Below are positions 8,059 through 16,656 of a stretch of 64,000 bases of DNA, piece by piece (positions within the stretch are counted from its first letter, which is position 1; each line of letters opens with the position of its first letter). The stretch comes from Clostridiales bacterium (lineage in GTDB: Bacteria > Bacillota > Clostridia > Christensenellales > Pumilibacteraceae): assembly GCA_014799665.1 (NCBI GenBank), contig JAAVHP010000004.1:248001-312000 (forward strand). The letters are read 5' to 3'. The position numbers and the translations under genes are program-made. Under the pieces are notes generated by a model. The model saw only the letters and a program-made list of their open reading frames with translations. It did not search any database and was not told the DNA's origin.

Positions 8059-9162
8059 GTGAAGACAGTTTACACGCCTCAAGATGGTTTAAATTACGAA
8101 TTTCAGTTAAGATGGAATCAGGCATTTTTTCCTTCTAGTAATTTAGGCTTTAAGGATGCAAAAGAATTTCCTCATAAACCATATGACCTTTTCGATAAGT
8201 ATCATAAATTTGAAGATAATATGAATAGCACTTGGCACCCTAAGGTCAATATGGGAGCTGCAGTGGCAGGAGATGGACTTTTAACAGATCATGGAGAATC
8301 CCATGTAAAATCTGTAATTATACACGCTAAAGAAATATCTAATGTTTCACTTCTAAACGGCTATGAGATATTCCTTTTATTGGCTGCTATACATTTCCAT
8401 GATATAGGTAATATGTCAGGTCGTGACCAACACGAAAAAAAGATTGCTGATATTATGGAAAAAATGGGCGATGCACTTCCGTTGGATACTGCAGAAAAGG
8501 GATTGGTTTCTGAAATTGCTACAGCTCATGGTGGATATGTTTCTGAAGATCAAAGCAATAAAGACACAATTAGAAATATTTCGTCTGACGACCATTATGG
8601 GGGAGTTGTCATAAGGCCGAAATCTTTGGCTGCAATTCTTCGATTTGCGGATGAAGTTTCCGATGATCTATACCGATCCAATCCGAACGGAGTACATGAG
8701 CGAAGTGATAACAGCATTTTTCATGCATTTTCGAGCAGTTTAGAACCCATTAGTATAATTGGGGAAACAATATCTTTTCATTTTCGTATTCCATATGATT
8801 TAACACAAAAAACCTTTGAAAAAGGTTCAGAGAAATTTTATTTATATGATGAAATAATTGATCGCATGACAAAATGCATGAGAGAGCTTGAATATTGCAA
8901 GAAATATGCTAATGGACTTATTAAAATCACTACCATTGATGTTAAGATTGATTTTTTAGACAAAAATTCTCAGTTTCAAACTATCAAAAATGCTGGCGAC
9001 TCGTTCAGATTAACTATTCATGGTTATCCTAATCCCAAAACGTCGAAATTAACTGACTACTTGGATGCTGGCGATGAAATTATCAATAAAAATAAAGCAT
9101 TGAAATACGTGAGCGGAGAATCATTGGCTCGCGCAATTAGAACGGAGGTTAAAGATGATTGA
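8059..9162 (+). CDS. HD-domain putative metal-dependent phosphohydrolase
   Basis: 367 aa, starting at GTG with AGGAG 5-8 nt upstream. An HD-type core is visible: DHGESHVKSVIIHA (H and D ligands near residues 75-88), then AAIHFHDIGNMSGRDQHEKK (the HD doublet, residues 114-133), ATAHGG (about 155) and LRFADEVSD (about 195). These match the H...HD...H...D spacing of metal-dependent phosphohydrolases acting on nucleotides or nucleic acid. The C-terminal third is unassigned. The stop overlaps the following ATPase start by 8 bp, indicating translational coupling. I recall HD domains of this kind in bacterial conflict systems, but the substrate is unknown. Confidence 0.8.
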   Translation: MKTVYTPQDGLNYEFQLRWNQAFFPSSNLGFKDAKEFPHKPYDLFDKYHKFEDNMNSTWHPKVNMGAAVAGDGLLTDHGESHVKSVIIHAKEISNVSLLNGYEIFLLLAAIHFHDIGNMSGRDQHEKKIADIMEKMGDALPLDTAEKGLVSEIATAHGGYVSEDQSNKDTIRNISSDDHYGGVVIRPKSLAAILRFADEVSDDLYRSNPNGVHERSDNSIFHAFSSSLEPISIIGETISFHFRIPYDLTQKTFEKGSEKFYLYDEIIDRMTKCMRELEYCKKYANGLIKITTIDVKIDFLDKNSQFQTIKNAGDSFRLTIHGYPNPKTSKLTDYLDAGDEIINKNKALKYVSGESLARAIRTEVKDD

Positions 9163-11047
9163 TAATCCTTTTGCAATTGTCTCACCTGAAGAGCTCACCG
9201 CCCAACAGGCTGACCAATTGTTTGTTGAGATGCATTCTGACTATCCAGAAATAACTCGTCAAGGAAATACTCTAGTAACTGGGGCGCGAGGATGTGGGAA
9301 AAGCATGCTTATTCGTTGTTCCCTTCCTGATTTTTTGATGGTAAGAAGAAAAATTAAGTTTTCACAATTACCATATTTGGCTCTCAACGTTTCCATAAAA
9401 AAAACGGCTATAGACATACAAGAATTGCATAAGCTTGATAATCAACACATTCCATTCCTAATAAATGAGCATTTCCTTACTTTACATGTGGTTATGCATT
9501 CTCTTTTGTGCCTGACAAAAGTTACTTTTGAAACAGAAAAGTATTCTCAAAGTAGCTACAAATACTTCTTTGAAAATGTTTATGTAAAATACTTGAAAGC
9601 AGCTGGGTGCAAAGATATTCCTGAAGTTGATTATACAACCCCTAATTCTTTTTTTATGGCACTTTTTGACCACATGAACTTAATGTCATATAATTTTATG
9701 CCATATTTAAACAGACTTTATAGTAATAAAGGGGCAGATCTTACATATTCTTTACCATTGTTGTCTTTTTCTCGATTTATCGTCCCTGTTTATAAAGCGT
9801 TAATAGAGCTTCCGGGATTTCCTAACAATAAACCTATTTTGATTTTTATTGATGATGCTGATAATTTAAGTGAAATACAAACCAGAATATTAAATTCTTG
9901 GTTAGCAAGCCGAACACAGCCAACAATTAGTTTAAAAGTATTCTCTCAGATAGGATTGTATAAATCTTATTTAACAAGTTCAGGAGTCCTAGTAGAGTCA
10001 CCACATGATTATCAAGAAGTAAATATTTCTTCAATATACACAACTAAATTTCGTAATCCTGAATATTACAATAAAGTTTTGCAAATACTTATACGTAGAT
10101 TACAATTAAGTGGTTACGCAGAACAAATTGAATTAAACAACAAGGAAGCAATTGAGCTAACACTGAAAAATTTCTTTCCATCTTATAAAAAACAAGAAGA
10201 AGGAATAAAGCAAGAAGAAGAACGTATAAGAGCTGCTTATAAAAAAACAAATGGGCGTGGATATCGAGAAAATGATGATGTGCGCCGGTATGCAATACCA
10301 AATTATATACGAGGACTAGGCGGATTGAGCAAATCAAGAAGCACATATCAATATGCCGGATTAGAAAATATAATTCATTTATCTTCTGGAATCATACGTT
10401 ATTTACTTGATTCTGTCGCGAAAATGTATGATACGGCAGCAAAACGCTCTCCTGATGTTAGTAGTGGAAATAGGGTTGAATTTATTCCTAGTAACATACA
10501 AGACGAAGTCATGAGAGCAAAAGCCGATTTCTACTTATTTACTGAATTACGTAAGAATGAAAAGAATGATGATTCTTCTGTAATCTCTACAACTGAAAAC
10601 CCCATAAGTTTAACAGATAAACTGGCAAATTTAATTAATGCTATGGGGAAAACGTTTCAGGAAATACTTTTATCTGGTAACAACGATGATCCTCTTTCTG
10701 GTCGTGCTGAAAGAAAGGTTTTCTCTATCGCACTATCTAATCCCGAGCGGACTAGTCAAGAATTGAAACAGGTTTTTAAACTTGGCGTCCGTTTAGGATT
10801 TTTACATGAATCATTTATTGGTAATAAAGAAGGAAATGGAAGAACCTACCTTTACATTCTCAACCGTTGTTTTGCTCCTATATTTACTCTTGATCCTACT
10901 GGTTTTCAAGGTTATTTATTTATGACAAATGAAGACCTAACGACTGCAATTCATAAGGGTAATAGGCTACGGAAAATAAACAACACCGATTCTGACCTTG
11001 AAAATGGCCTTTATCAATTATCGCTATTCGATTATTGGGAGGAATAA
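9155..11047 (+). CDS. ORC/CDC6-like AAA+ ATPase
   Basis: 630 aa. The N-terminus, NPFAIVSPEELTAQQADQLF, leads into a P-loop, TGARGCGKSMLIR (about residues 45-57). The Walker B candidate is ILIFIDDADNLSEIQ (about 229-243), followed by a possible sensor segment WLASRTQ. The remainder contains a charged linker and a C-terminal region that may be a winged helix (residues 520-600). The opening segment and P-loop match what I recall of proteins annotated as ORC-CDC6 family AAA ATPases in prokaryotic defence loci. The gene overlaps the HD gene and is followed after 3 bp by the Rossmann-like gene. I infer an ATP-driven sensor or motor controlling the HD effector. Confidence 0.75.
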   Translation: MIDNPFAIVSPEELTAQQADQLFVEMHSDYPEITRQGNTLVTGARGCGKSMLIRCSLPDFLMVRRKIKFSQLPYLALNVSIKKTAIDIQELHKLDNQHIPFLINEHFLTLHVVMHSLLCLTKVTFETEKYSQSSYKYFFENVYVKYLKAAGCKDIPEVDYTTPNSFFMALFDHMNLMSYNFMPYLNRLYSNKGADLTYSLPLLSFSRFIVPVYKALIELPGFPNNKPILIFIDDADNLSEIQTRILNSWLASRTQPTISLKVFSQIGLYKSYLTSSGVLVESPHDYQEVNISSIYTTKFRNPEYYNKVLQILIRRLQLSGYAEQIELNNKEAIELTLKNFFPSYKKQEEGIKQEEERIRAAYKKTNGRGYRENDDVRRYAIPNYIRGLGGLSKSRSTYQYAGLENIIHLSSGIIRYLLDSVAKMYDTAAKRSPDVSSGNRVEFIPSNIQDEVMRAKADFYLFTELRKNEKNDDSSVISTTENPISLTDKLANLINAMGKTFQEILLSGNNDDPLSGRAERKVFSIALSNPERTSQELKQVFKLGVRLGFLHESFIGNKEGNGRTYLYILNRCFAPIFTLDPTGFQGYLFMTNEDLTTAIHKGNRLRKINNTDSDLENGLYQLSLFDYWEE

Positions 11048-11050
11048 AGA

Positions 11051-12007
11051 ATGATTGGTATTAATAAATTTGCGGCCTCTGAGATAGATAATATTTTCCC
11101 TACAAATTGCGCTTTAATCAGTTTTGTAAGCTTTGAGGCGAGATGTTTAAGTTTAATTAATAATGTTTCCGCTGATAAAATAAATCACCTTTATTTGTTT
11201 CGCAATGTAAACAGATCTATGGATTCGTTTATTCAGAAAAATATGGCTTTAGTTCAATGTAAAAATATCAAAGTAACTATTAAAGATATTAATCTGAACT
11301 CATCTGTAAATATCGCTGACATTATTGCGGAAACAATACAAAATATAAAACATAGAAAACTTGTTATTGATATAACAACATTCACGCATGAGGCTTTATT
11401 GATTTTAATTAAAAACTTATATTTACATCAATCATCATTTGACTCTATTCTTTTAATATATAACGGGGCAAAAGAGTATTCTCCATGGCTAAGTAAAGGA
11501 TGTAAAGAGGTTCGGAATGTTATCGGCTTTCCTGGGATATTCAATCCATCATATAAATATCATCTCATTATTTTAACTGGTTTTGAATATGAACGTGCAA
11601 CACGTTTGGTGGAATTAATGGAGCCAGATATCTTATCTATGGGAAATGGAGTAGACCCAATAAACAATAATCATTTAGGTGCAATGCAAAATAGTAAAGA
11701 ACGTTTTGAGAAATGGTTGCAAAACTTGCAAAGTGTTCCCAATGATGCCTTTGAATTTTCTTGCAGTGATATTGAGAAAACTATTGAGAAATTAAAAGAA
11801 TTTGTAGAAAATGGACAAAATGAAAACCTTATAATGGTACCACTTAACACAAAACTTTCGACATTATCTGTTGCACTTGTTGCGTTGAAAAACAACAAAA
11901 TACAAGTTGTATATCCAATCCCAGAAGTTTATAATACTAATTACTCTATTCCTAGTGATAATTTTACAGCTATCGATTTGCTTAAATTACCGGAATTCAC
12001 CGATTAG
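11051..12007 (+). CDS. hypothetical Rossmann-like (CARF-like?) protein of the defence operon
   Basis: 318 aa, with no signal peptide or membrane helix. The N-terminal half alternates beta strands and helices: CALISFVSFEARCLSLI, HLYLFRNVNRS, KLVIDITTFTHEALLILIKN and FDSILLIYNGAKEYSP. The D-I-T segment followed by a helix, and the later YHLIILTGFEYERATRLVE, resemble Rossmann-like ligand-sensing domains such as CARF, where a D-[IL]-T-G-G-T-K motif occupies the same place. The exact motif is not conserved here. It is the last gene of the operon. I infer a sensor or adaptor component; the assignment to any named family is unproven. Confidence 0.5.
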   Translation: MIGINKFAASEIDNIFPTNCALISFVSFEARCLSLINNVSADKINHLYLFRNVNRSMDSFIQKNMALVQCKNIKVTIKDINLNSSVNIADIIAETIQNIKHRKLVIDITTFTHEALLILIKNLYLHQSSFDSILLIYNGAKEYSPWLSKGCKEVRNVIGFPGIFNPSYKYHLIILTGFEYERATRLVELMEPDILSMGNGVDPINNNHLGAMQNSKERFEKWLQNLQSVPNDAFEFSCSDIEKTIEKLKEFVENGQNENLIMVPLNTKLSTLSVALVALKNNKIQVVYPIPEVYNTNYSIPSDNFTAIDLLKLPEFTD

Positions 12008-12147
12008 TAGATATATTATCACGTCTACGTGTCTGTGAATCTATTATCTTAGGTGAGGTGGAATAAAAATCCCATCGACTGTAAATTTAAGTAATGACAA
12101 AATTATTGAGTAAATAATATAGGATATTTTCAAATGTACTGAATTTC

Positions 12148-14028
12148 TTATTTTACGCTATAATACACCCTATCGCTAGGTAGTTTTATATTCGGAATCC
12201 ATAATTGATGTCCGTTCCAGCCTTTGCGCCCTGTAACCTTGTACATAGTGAAAACTGTAATATCGCTAAACGAATCGCCAAGTTTTCTATCATTCTCAGA
12301 TAACAATGTCCCCGTTCCTTCGGCAATATCACGACCACGCCGAACAATGAGTTTTGCTTGTGAGAGTGGATTTTCAGCGATAATTGAATTGAGAAATTCG
12401 ATAAAAGCATTTGCCGACCAATCATTAGATGAATTGTCGATTTGCTCTAATAGATTTATTACAAACTTCAAATTCACAGTATAGCTATCTTCGCCGTCGA
12501 ACTTTTCTAGAAGCGTATCGATTGTAGCAATATCTTTGTTAGTGGGTGCAAAAGGAAAATAATTTACTCCGCCACAGAACGTAGCAACCGCACGATTATC
12601 CAAAACGTTTTTGCGTGTAGGTCGTAGAGTCGGTGGATATGAAATTTTGATATCTTCAAAACCTTTGCGCTTTTGTATTTGCGCGATTAAACTGTTATTC
12701 GTTTCATTGATATCCACGAATAGCTTAAACAAGCGCGGCGGCATAAATATGCGCATTAATTGGGCATCTCTATCATAGCCGAACATTCTTGCATGTTGCC
12801 ACATAGTATCGGCTTGAGGATTTTTCGTAACGCGACAATAGTAGATTGTTTGCAAACACGGAAAAGTAACTCCTCGCCCTAAGCTATTCCCGCCGACAAT
12901 AATATTGACGCCTTCTTCGTACTGTACATTGTCTTCAAATGATACTTTTGAATTTAGTGTAAGAATTTTGATTGCATCATCATCTTGCACAATCTTTTTA
13001 ATATATTCGTAAAGAGTCGCAAATGACAGCATATCGTTTTTCGTGCTTTTTAGGTCATCGTAGCACGACTGTAAAGATTCGATAGTGGGTTCTTCATCAA
13101 TAGATTGCGACAGCTCATTTAGATAGCATCCGATTTTCTCTGCAAACGCTTTATGATCGGCAACGCGCATACTTGGATGAACTAAACAATTGCATACCGT
13201 TCCGCCACTTAGCATAACTTGCGCGGACGTCAATAAATGTATTAAAACAGCGCGCAGTAGTCCGTTTTCAGGATATTCGTCATCGGCTAAAATCTCTTTA
13301 CTTTCTTCATTATCTGTCAACTGTATGATCTTACTGCTTTCATTGAAAATAAGATTGCCACCGATATAGCTTTCGCCCGGTTGGAAGTAGTAAATAAAAT
13401 ACGGTTTCCAACCGCTTTGTTTAGTTTGCAAAAGATTAGCTTGCGGAGTACCTGTTACTTCGAGATAAATGCTGCTTGATGAAGTTTTCTTTATTTCGTC
13501 CAACCTTTTATTGATTTGACTTTGTTGTTGTTTGTTAACAAGAGTATTCAAACTTGCCGCGTCAGCCTCATCGTCAATAATGAACAGAGGATTGCCTATA
13601 CAAAACTGAGTATAAGCAAGATTGTTTTTCCATTGGCGTAAAACCGAGCCGTTCTTTTTCAGTACGATAACAGCAGGTTTTCTAAGTTGATTTTGTTGGA
13701 ATTTTAAATACTCGGTTTCGTCGCAAACGCAAAAGTCAGGCAAATCACGCACAGCTCGCTTAAGTGTTTGTTGTTGCAGAATTATATTATCCGTTGTTAG
13801 CAAAATAAAAATCGGAAAACCTTCATCGGCAGCTGCACACATTAAGCCGAACATATGGCTTGTTTTACCGCTTTGCACATCGCCGACTAACAGGCTGACA
13901 ACGTGTTCTTTGTATGAAAAGTTTTTTATGTACTGCGGAACAATTTCATCCGTAGTTTTTTGTATTGCGATAGAAAGCGAAATATTCCTCGCCGCAATGC
14001 TATTCAAATATGCTTGTAAATAACTCAT
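12148..14028 (-). CDS. Z1-domain ATPase of a restriction-modification system
   Basis: 626 aa. The protein has a superfamily 2 ATPase architecture: Walker A GDVQSGKTSHMFGL (about residues 47-60), the DEAD-like Walker B LFIIDDEADAASL (about 150-162), and the Z1-domain signature GGNSLGRGVTFPCLQTIYYC with the arginine-containing segment ADTMWQHARMFGYDRDAQL (about 380-425). Z1 ATPases are known from restriction systems that combine a C5 methyltransferase, a nuclease and sometimes a MORC/MutL-like ATPase. Here the start codon overlaps the stop of the PLD nuclease gene (ATGA), so the two are coupled. The likely role is ATP-dependent DNA translocation or remodelling that helps the nuclease discriminate or cleave unmodified DNA. 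Confidence 0.88.
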   Translation of the reverse strand: MSYLQAYLNSIAARNISLSIAIQKTTDEIVPQYIKNFSYKEHVVSLLVGDVQSGKTSHMFGLMCAAADEGFPIFILLTTDNIILQQQTLKRAVRDLPDFCVCDETEYLKFQQNQLRKPAVIVLKKNGSVLRQWKNNLAYTQFCIGNPLFIIDDEADAASLNTLVNKQQQSQINKRLDEIKKTSSSSIYLEVTGTPQANLLQTKQSGWKPYFIYYFQPGESYIGGNLIFNESSKIIQLTDNEESKEILADDEYPENGLLRAVLIHLLTSAQVMLSGGTVCNCLVHPSMRVADHKAFAEKIGCYLNELSQSIDEEPTIESLQSCYDDLKSTKNDMLSFATLYEYIKKIVQDDDAIKILTLNSKVSFEDNVQYEEGVNIIVGGNSLGRGVTFPCLQTIYYCRVTKNPQADTMWQHARMFGYDRDAQLMRIFMPPRLFKLFVDINETNNSLIAQIQKRKGFEDIKISYPPTLRPTRKNVLDNRAVATFCGGVNYFPFAPTNKDIATIDTLLEKFDGEDSYTVNLKFVINLLEQIDNSSNDWSANAFIEFLNSIIAENPLSQAKLIVRRGRDIAEGTGTLLSENDRKLGDSFSDITVFTMYKVTGRKGWNGHQLWIPNIKLPSDRVYYSVK

Positions 14029-15077
14029 CGTTTAACTCCAAAGTCCAAATACCATAAGTTTGGTATTGTAGTTTTAGTCATTGAAAAAGCCGTGCGTCCA
14101 TATTCGCGAAGAACGTCAGGGGTGATTTGTTCACCCACGGCAAGAGCGCCGGCATTTTCCAATCGGCCCTTCAGCCATTTGCCTAAAATACGCAAATCGG
14201 CATCGGAGCGGAAATTCTTACTATTTGTACCGCTTGTATAGCATTTAAATTTCCAGCCGTCATCTGTAATAACATCAAAAGTCGTACTGTTAGTAAGCGC
14301 TATCGGGTATTCGGGTAAAGATGTAATATTCTTTGGCACGATGATCTCGGCTTCATACCAATGTCGAGGTTTTATAACGCCTGTGCTTTTAGTTTCACGC
14401 CCTTTGCCGAAAAAAGCATTTAATCCACTACGTTGTTCCGTTTTAATTGGGATATCAAATACGATATCGGTTCTCGCGGCAAGACAAGCGGTTCGTTCTT
14501 CGGGAGTTGCTTTTTGAACAAAGTCCTGTCCTTCTAAAAGGGAGTTATTTATTTTGAATTTGGATATATCCAAATCGGATATAACATCCGTAGCCTTTTC
14601 TTTTAAGTCACAAATAAAGCTATTAAGTTGTTGCAGTGTTGACGGTTCGTTTAGAAGTAGCGACGATTCATAAATACCGTTCCTGTTATCAACTATACTA
14701 CTAAGATTATTTGATCCAATAATGCCCGCAATCGTTTGGTCTTTTTTATGAAAAGCATATAACTTGCCGTGGAATCGAAAAGGAGTAACAAGGCGCACTT
14801 CACCAATATTGTTATCGGTCAAAAATCGATTTAGTTGAATAGCTGTTTTATACTCAACAGGCGTAAACAAATCGAAATAATGCATTCCGATTATCAAATT
14901 CAGTTTATGTACGTTATTTAACTCTACAGCCTTTTGCAATTCAATAAGGGAGTCGGCGGTAATGTATCCAACTGCGATATCTAATTGCTCTGTTTGTGGC
15001 AATAAATTATAAAACGCATCCGCAAACGTTGGAAACGGCGTTTTTATGGGCTGATAGTTTGACAACAGGAAGTTCAT
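14025..15077 (-). CDS. PLD-fold restriction endonuclease (NgoFVII-like)
   Basis: 350 aa. The N-terminal half is a phospholipase-D-type nuclease domain: LDIAVGYITADSL (about residues 33-45), KLNLIIGMHYFDLF, and the catalytic segment FHGKLYAFHKKDQ followed by GIIGSNNLSS (about 104-128). This gives H-x-K ... G-S-x-N, one half-site of a dimeric active centre. The C-terminal part, from about residue 230, resembles a DNA-binding domain with HWYEAEIIVPKN. The family fit is the NgoFVII-type restriction endonuclease, cleaving without metal through a covalent histidine intermediate. The gene lies 5 bp after the methyltransferase stop, with GGAG before ATG, and is coupled to the Z1 gene. The recognition site cannot be deduced. 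Confidence 0.85.
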   Translation of the reverse strand: MNFLLSNYQPIKTPFPTFADAFYNLLPQTEQLDIAVGYITADSLIELQKAVELNNVHKLNLIIGMHYFDLFTPVEYKTAIQLNRFLTDNNIGEVRLVTPFRFHGKLYAFHKKDQTIAGIIGSNNLSSIVDNRNGIYESSLLLNEPSTLQQLNSFICDLKEKATDVISDLDISKFKINNSLLEGQDFVQKATPEERTACLAARTDIVFDIPIKTEQRSGLNAFFGKGRETKSTGVIKPRHWYEAEIIVPKNITSLPEYPIALTNSTTFDVITDDGWKFKCYTSGTNSKNFRSDADLRILGKWLKGRLENAGALAVGEQITPDVLREYGRTAFSMTKTTIPNLWYLDFGVKR

Positions 15078-15082
15078 TAGTT

Positions 15083-16189
15083 TTACTCCATTTCATTCGT
15101 TACTAAATCCAAGCGCTCTTTTACTGATAGCGTTTTCAAATAGTCGTACTGTGCCTTTAAGTCTATGTGGGTGTAATCGCCCGTAAACAATGGCAAAAGT
15201 CTTTTTGCAACAGGTCGCACACCCACGGGCGGAACTGCATTGCCTATTTGTCTACGTACTTCTGTAATGTTACCCATAAACTTGAAATCATCGGGGAACG
15301 ATTGTAATCTCGCGCGTTCTCTATTCGTCAGGGGACGAGGCTCGGGATAATGATATCCCCAAGTTCCGCCACCGCCTGCGGCAATAATTGTTTTTGCAGG
15401 AGCGTTTCTATCTATTCTACGATAGACGTGGGATATCATACCTTTGACATAAAGTGGATTATCTTTCGGAATATCCGTAAAGTTACCGCCTTCCGGTATA
15501 AGCTCTAACATTTGTCGCGTTTTATCTTTACAGTTAATAAGCTCATTGTTATAAGGAACATCCAAAGCACCCTCGAGAGCTTGTTCCGCCGTAACGTAAG
15601 GTAAAGCCCCATTCGGGCCGTGTGTGGGTTTTGGATGCTTGAAATCAAATCCTGTATCTATGCGTATTCCCACAATCAGCAATCTTTCGCGGAATTGTGG
15701 TACACCATATTCGGCAAAATTGTAGAGATGAGGTTTAACAATATAGCCGGGAGCAATATCTTCAAAGTCGTGAATAATAGTTTCTATTGCCTTGTGTTTA
15801 TTAGCGGTAAGAAGTCCTTTAACATTTTCCGCTACAAATGCTTTTGGTTTCTTAGCATCAACGAATTCTAAAAAATGGCGATATAAGCCACCGCGTTTAC
15901 CATTTAGTCCGGGTTGCTTCCATATTACAGAAAAGTCTTGACACGGGAAGCCACCCAATACCAAATCGCAATCGGGAATTGTTTTATCCTTGTATGGATT
16001 GATTTTTGTGATATCTCCGTAGTGTATAACATCACCCAAGTTTTCTCTAAAAGATGCTACTGCCCATTCCGCAAAATCGTTTGCCCAAATCGTTTGGAAT
16101 CCTTCCATATGAAATCCCAAGTCTAATCCGCCACAACCTGAGAATATCGATACAATAGTGGGATGCTGCTTGTTTTCTAAATTATCCAT
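15083..16189 (-). CDS. DNA (cytosine-5-)-methyltransferase of the Z1/PLD system
   Basis: 368 aa. Motif I is SIFSGCGGLDLGFHMEG, motif IV with the catalytic Cys is LGGFPCQDFSVIW, motif VI is VAENVKGLL, and the C-terminal motif is RRQIGNAVPPVGV. It protects host sites from the adjacent PLD nuclease and is transcribed first in the operon methyltransferase-nuclease-Z1. A consensus promoter (16,240-16,268) lies upstream and overlaps putative control-protein operators, so expression is probably regulated by the divergent XRE gene. It is clearly different in sequence from the methyltransferase at 6976, including motif IV (FPCQDFS versus PPCQGFS), so the two probably have different specificities. Confidence 0.94.
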   Translation of the reverse strand: MDNLENKQHPTIVSIFSGCGGLDLGFHMEGFQTIWANDFAEWAVASFRENLGDVIHYGDITKINPYKDKTIPDCDLVLGGFPCQDFSVIWKQPGLNGKRGGLYRHFLEFVDAKKPKAFVAENVKGLLTANKHKAIETIIHDFEDIAPGYIVKPHLYNFAEYGVPQFRERLLIVGIRIDTGFDFKHPKPTHGPNGALPYVTAEQALEGALDVPYNNELINCKDKTRQMLELIPEGGNFTDIPKDNPLYVKGMISHVYRRIDRNAPAKTIIAAGGGGTWGYHYPEPRPLTNRERARLQSFPDDFKFMGNITEVRRQIGNAVPPVGVRPVAKRLLPLFTGDYTHIDLKAQYDYLKTLSVKERLDLVTNEME

Positions 16190-16223
16190 ACAAAACCTCT
16201 ATGCAGTTAGGTGATTATTCAAT

Positions 16224-16301
16224 ATGCAACTGCATTGTTATTATACTGCATTTGCATAATAAAGTCAATGCGTTTGCACGCCAATAGATAATGCAAATGC
16301 G
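16224..16301. promoter_or_regulatory. control-protein operator array (four related sites)
   Basis: Four variants of one short motif lie between the divergent genes: ATGCAACTGCAT (16,224-16,235), CTGCATTTGCAT (16,246-16,257), ATGCGTTTGCAC (about 16,269-16,280) and ATGCAAATGCG (16,291-16,301). In either orientation the consensus is about ATGCAAATGCG. The sites overlap the methyltransferase promoter and lie just upstream of the -10 of the XRE gene. This is the arrangement expected for a C-protein that represses the methyltransferase and tunes its own synthesis. Confidence 0.7.
16240..16268 (-). promoter_or_regulatory. promoter of the methyltransferase-PLD-Z1 operon
   Basis: On the minus strand, TTGACT, exactly 17 bp, TATAAT. 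The spacer contains one copy of the operator motif. The predicted start is near 16,233. Confidence 0.85.
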
Positions 16302-16304
16302 TAG

Positions 16305-16310
16305 TATAAT
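16305..16310 (+). promoter_or_regulatory. -10 element of the control gene; predicted leaderless transcript
   Basis: TATAAT ends 6 nt before the ATG at 16,317, so the expected transcription start coincides with the A of the start codon. The -35 position carries no good consensus (CAATAG), leaving room for activator dependence. No ribosome-binding site exists. Leaderless C-protein mRNAs are known in several restriction-modification systems. Confidence 0.65.
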
Positions 16311-16316
16311 AAGAAT

Positions 16317-16616
16317 ATGGATGTGCTGACTAAAATCCGAACTTTACAAGGCGAGCGTGATTGGACAGATTATAAGCTTGCGCAGGAAGCTGATATTCCG
16401 CTTCCGACGCTGTCATCTGTATTTGCTCGAAATACCACGCCGAAGTTAGAAACATTGCAATGTATTTGCAATGCGTTTGGTTTGACTCTTGCGCAGTTCT
16501 TTCTCGAAGATGAGAAAATAGAGGTATTAAGCGAAACTGAAAAGGAAATGCTACATTGTTTCCGTAAGCTATCCCCAAAACAACAAAAAGCATTGATTGA
16601 TGTATTTACCGAATAA
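16317..16616 (+). CDS. XRE-family control (C) protein of the restriction-modification system
   Basis: 99 aa. The N-terminal HTH is clear: RDWTDYKLAQEADIPLPTLS (about residues 14-33) with recognition-helix region SSVFARNTTPKLETL, then the usual CNAFGLTLAQFF. The length fits restriction-modification control proteins (80-100 aa). It is divergent from the methyltransferase operon across a 127-bp region holding four operator-like sites. The start at 16,317 is supported by the -10 element placing the transcript 5' end at the ATG. The probable role is to time methyltransferase versus nuclease expression and autoregulate. The C-terminal segment CFRKLSPKQQKALIDVF resembles that of many generic XRE repressors. 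Confidence 0.85.
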   Translation: MDVLTKIRTLQGERDWTDYKLAQEADIPLPTLSSVFARNTTPKLETLQCICNAFGLTLAQFFLEDEKIEVLSETEKEMLHCFRKLSPKQQKALIDVFTE

Positions 16617-16617
16617 T

Positions 16618-16656
16618 AAAAATCCATCGCTGAATTTCTAACAGCGGTGGATTTTT
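16618..16656 (+). terminator. terminator after the control gene
   Basis: The stem AAATCCATCGCTG / CAGCGGTGGATTT has one wobble and is followed by T residues. A further small palindrome, AGCGGGTTTCCCGCT, lies at 16,667-16,681. Confidence 0.7.
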
